Source: Chaunax sp. Z400 (taxonomy: Eukaryota > Chordata > Actinopteri > Lophiiformes > Chaunacidae). Taken from it: a DNA stretch of 64,000 bases. The translations under genes were made by a program, and so were the position numbers. The notes under the pieces were generated by a model. It was not told the origin of the DNA and searched no databases. It was given only the letters and a program-made list of their open reading frames with translations. The number at the start of each line of letters is the position of its first letter. Within the stretch, counting starts at the first letter, position 1. Where the stretch lies: positions 27,852,834-27,916,833 of the forward strand of contig CM075186.1 of NCBI GenBank assembly GCA_037577475.1, given 5' to 3'. Of the stretch, positions 61,110-64,000 are shown piece after piece.

Positions 61110-61560
61110 ATAAAGTTCAGTCAGGAAGACCCCTTTGCACACTCAGGCTATACTTTATTTCTCATGATATTCTGTTATTCACGCTTCTCATACATGCTCA
61201 ATCTTATTTTCCTACTATCATGGTCCGGGGCTGTCAGTTGAGTTATCAGCTGTTCTCATCTTTTTAAATATGACTCTAGTTCTTTCATGTTGCTGTTTAG
61301 CACACCCTCCACCTCCCCATCACCACCCAGTCTTCAAAGATTCATCAACTTCCTCATTCATCATCTTCACCAGGGTCATCAGCCACCACGTGGTGGTGGC
61401 TGATGACCCTGATAATAGGACACCAAGTGTCTGGACTCTAAAGGGAATATATATCTTACTGCTGCTCAGGACGGATACCAAAGACTTTTTGACAACAAAG
61501 ATTTTCTGTCATACTAATTTGATGTAATAAACATTCTTCCTTCAACCACTGGTCTCACCT
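61110..61560 (+). repeat. Dispersed repeat shared with gene B intron, carrying a new palindrome
   Basis: It aligns with 51010-51300. At 61372-61410 it contains AGGGTCATCAGCCACCAC, a 3-nt loop and the exact inverted copy. The sister copy at about 51217 has only the first arm. Confidence 0.65.
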
Positions 61561-61814
61561 GACTGAAATGTCAATATAAGGTAGTATCTGATTAGAATTT
61601 AATAGCACTTTGGCGGTTCGTTACATCAGGGTCAGAGAATTGTGTCAAGTGGTAGATTATTGATGGCTCAGCCCCATGTCCATGCCCCACTGTTAACTGC
61701 AATCAATGGTATCATTGCCCACTAATGTTTATAAGTGTTCTCAGGTGTTAATGGCAGCTCTGGTTATTCTGGGTCCATGTCCACTGTCTCGGCTGTGTAC
61801 TTTTGCAGATTGCC

Positions 61815-63053
61815 TTACTGCGTTGCTCTGAGTTCGATCTTCATGCGATAAGGTCTGGGGGTCAGAGTAACCCCATAAACAGGGGTGAAGTCTGGCTCTC
61901 CTGCATCCTCAGGCCAGATGAACTTAAACTTCCTCAGCAGTGTCACCATGATGATAAAGAGTTCCATACGAGCCAGACCCTCTCCGAGACACATACGAGG
62001 ACCTGAGACACAAAAGGAAGTCAAATTTATCAACAGTTTGGTTAAACCCAAAGTCACCTGTGCATGCAACTGCAGGTGTGATACAATGTGACCCAAACTG
62101 TTGTTGGCTATTTATGCTCTCATACCTGCAGAGAAAGGCATGAATGCCTCCGGTTTAACAAACTCTCCGTTGTCATCGAGGAAATTTTCCGGGTTAAATT
62201 CATGAGGGTATTTCCATTGTCCCTCCTCATTCAGCAAAGAGCTCAGGTTTGGGATGATCAGTGTACCCTACAAAGAAAATGAAGCAAAACCAGAAAGGGC
62301 ATAGAGGAAAGCAGAACACATTTGTATGAGGTTAAAATTTACTTAGGTTTATGTTTGTATCATTACTTAACCATGACAGAGCAAACTAACTCGCCTACAT
62401 TGAAAGACACTGAACAAATCTAGAAAAATTAACTTGTCAGCTGTCTGCTGAGGTTACCTTTCCTACCTTGCCTCCGCGTACAAACTACTTTTACCACATA
62501 CAGCCATACAGTACACTTCACTGCACTGTCACTATTACTACAACCTACTTAGTTGCTTACTTTGGGAAGGGAATATCCCATGAGCTCAGTGTCTTTAGTC
62601 GTACAGTGAAATACGCTGAGTGGAACGGTGTTGGCTATCCTCTGCACCTCATGGATCACAGCCTGGAGGAAGACGGATTCAAACAACACGTCAAGAAAAA
62701 CAAGGCAGGAGCTCAGCCACCACAGAGCAGACTGATAAAACTGTAATATGGAAGCTGTCGGCATGTGATTACAAGTCATTTCCAGGAACAATTCTAACCT
62801 CTGCCTCTAATTTGAACAGAGTGGCAAGAACCCCAACATAAACCAATTCCCTTACCAGTTTACCTTACGCCTTTTTGAATGATCCCCTACCTTTAGCAGA
62901 TTTTGAGTCATGCACTAACAATTAGACAAATGCAAACACATGAAGCGAAACGGTGTGATGCTTCTACCTGCATGTAAGGCATCTGGTGTCTGTCGTTAAA
63001 ACTGGCCTCTTTCTTCCCTTCCAGCACACTGTCTATCTCCTGTTGACAACGCT
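61815..63053 (-). CDS. Cytochrome P450 family 2 protein, gene C, 3' four exons (5' part beyond window)
   Basis: Exons: 62968-63053 (86 nt), 62561-62662 (102), 62126-62267 (142), 61815-62002 (188, with stop). All have GT-AG junctions and the phases of genes A and B. The last exon is 24 nt shorter than in A and B, ending in MKIELRATQ instead of the KKESTPIM tail. Landmarks: [19 protein letters not shown]; ExxR as [21 protein letters not shown]; heme loop FSAGPRMCLG. The usual CYP2 exon 7 is split here too (86 + 102 nt). The remaining exons must lie right of 64000; I saw none in 63054-64000. It is the most diverged of the three, but with no visible defect. Confidence 0.92.
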
Positions 63054-63239
63054 CTGAGAGGTGGGGAACAGAGGAAAGTATACTGTTACCATCACCTTGT
63101 ATCCACTGCAGACATGTTGACATGTCTTCTGTGAAAAATGCAAGACAGAATTCTTAGGAATGAAAAATAGATGCATGGATGCAAATTTTAGATAAAAATA
63201 AAATTGCAGAATGGAGCCAATGATGGAAAAAACTGATAA

Positions 63240-64000
63240 TAATAAAATAATGATAATAACAATAATAATAATAAGAAGAAGAAGAACTTTTATTTATACA
63301 GCACCTTTAAAACAAATGTTCACAAAGTGCTTTGACAGACAAAAGAAAGACAGGAAATGTAGACAGTATTGTGATGATAGAACACACAAAGCCATAGAGA
63401 TGATATGTTTAAGAGTGAGTGGACAAAAAGATAGAAGACGATCAAGATGCACAGTAGATGATAAAAACAAGAAGATAGAGAAGCAAGAAAATTCGTCACG
63501 CGTGACGTCAACAAATTTGAAAATAGCCCATTGTTTACTTCGGAATATTCGCCCCTCAGGGGCTTAAAATCTGAATTGTTTTCTGTATTCCACTGTGCTA
63601 CAAATTTGACCATTATATCAGGCTGTAGAATAGCATCCGTCCTACTGAATAAAAATATCATGGTTACTTTCAAAATTCTTCACACGCCTTGAGAAGGAAA
63701 ATACTGAGTGGGAGTATACCTTTAAGCCTAGATCCCCGAGTATCTAAGGTCACATAAGGAGTTATCAATTCTATTATGTAGCTTAGAGCCAGACCCAGAC
63801 ATGCTTTAAAAGTAATCTGTAAAATCTTAAAACTAATTCTAAAACCAACATGGAGCCACCGTAATGAAGCCAAGATAAGAGTGATGTGATGTCATCTGTT
63901 AAAACCAGTAACCAGTAACGCCTATAGCTGCTGCATTTTGAACCAGTTGGAGACGGGAGGGTGATTTCTGTTAATTTCGATTTCGGTTAAAGGACCGATG
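63240..64000. repeat. Repeat-rich intron of gene C
   Basis: An (AAT/AAG)n run at about 63238-63285 is followed by TTTTATTTATACAGCACC and CACAAAGTGCTTTGACAG, a common fish dispersed repeat. From about 63700 comes another: GAGCCAGACCCAGACATGC, TAAAATCTTAAAACTAATTC and GCTGCATTTTGAACCAGTTG. A minus-strand frame at 63320-63673 has no recognisable domain. Confidence 0.5.

Noticed and set aside
63054..64000. Search for exon 6 of gene C
   Set aside because: No sequence like the I-helix exon (FAxTDTT) is seen on the minus strand; the stretch is repeats, so the exon must lie beyond the window.

Overview
The window is nuclear DNA of a teleost fish. The coding part is a tandem array of cytochrome P450 family 2 (CYP2) genes, all on the minus strand. 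Long AT-rich introns and intergenic stretches are filled with typical fish repeats: tRNA-derived SINEs, Tc1-like, piggyBac-like and Harbinger-like DNA transposons, non-LTR retrotransposons and a Ty3/gypsy element of the Gmr1 type. Open frames in the six-frame view are mostly single exons or repeat noise; nothing here is prokaryotic.

Layout from left to right. At 3239-3364 (minus) lies exon 1 of a heat shock factor gene that looks like HSF4; the rest must lie off the left edge. From 9.7 to 11.4 kb is a decayed CYP2 copy (D) that keeps only exon 2, with a 5-bp deletion. CYP2 gene A occupies 12656-29488: 11 coding exons, all GT-AG, 501 codons, apparently intact. Between A and B is a 13-kb repeat field with an orphan, 3'-truncated CYP2 exon 4 (copy E) at about 36.96-37.11 kb. 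CYP2 gene B occupies 42615-56025, also 11 exons, 501 codons and apparently intact. A piggyBac-like element fills 57.6-59.6 kb. The last four exons of a third, more diverged CYP2 gene (C) lie at 61815-63053; its 5' part is off the right edge.

A and B have the same exon lengths throughout (162, 163, 165, 161, 69, 105, 139, 86, 102, 142, 212 nt). Against the usual nine-exon CYP2 gene, exons 5 and 7 are each split by an extra intron; the pieces add up to 174 nt (usual 177) and 188 nt (usual 188). A and B are recent duplicates whose introns and flanks still align, so insertions in one can be dated by their absence from the other: a foldback-like element with tandem-repeat arms (gene A intron), a 353-bp MITE (A 3' flank), a 27-bp inverted copy (A upstream region) and a 33-bp x ~66 minisatellite (gene B intron).

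The P450 products should be ER-anchored monooxygenases; substrates cannot be told from sequence. The subfamily may be CYP2X-like, but this is from memory of the family and was not tested by any search.
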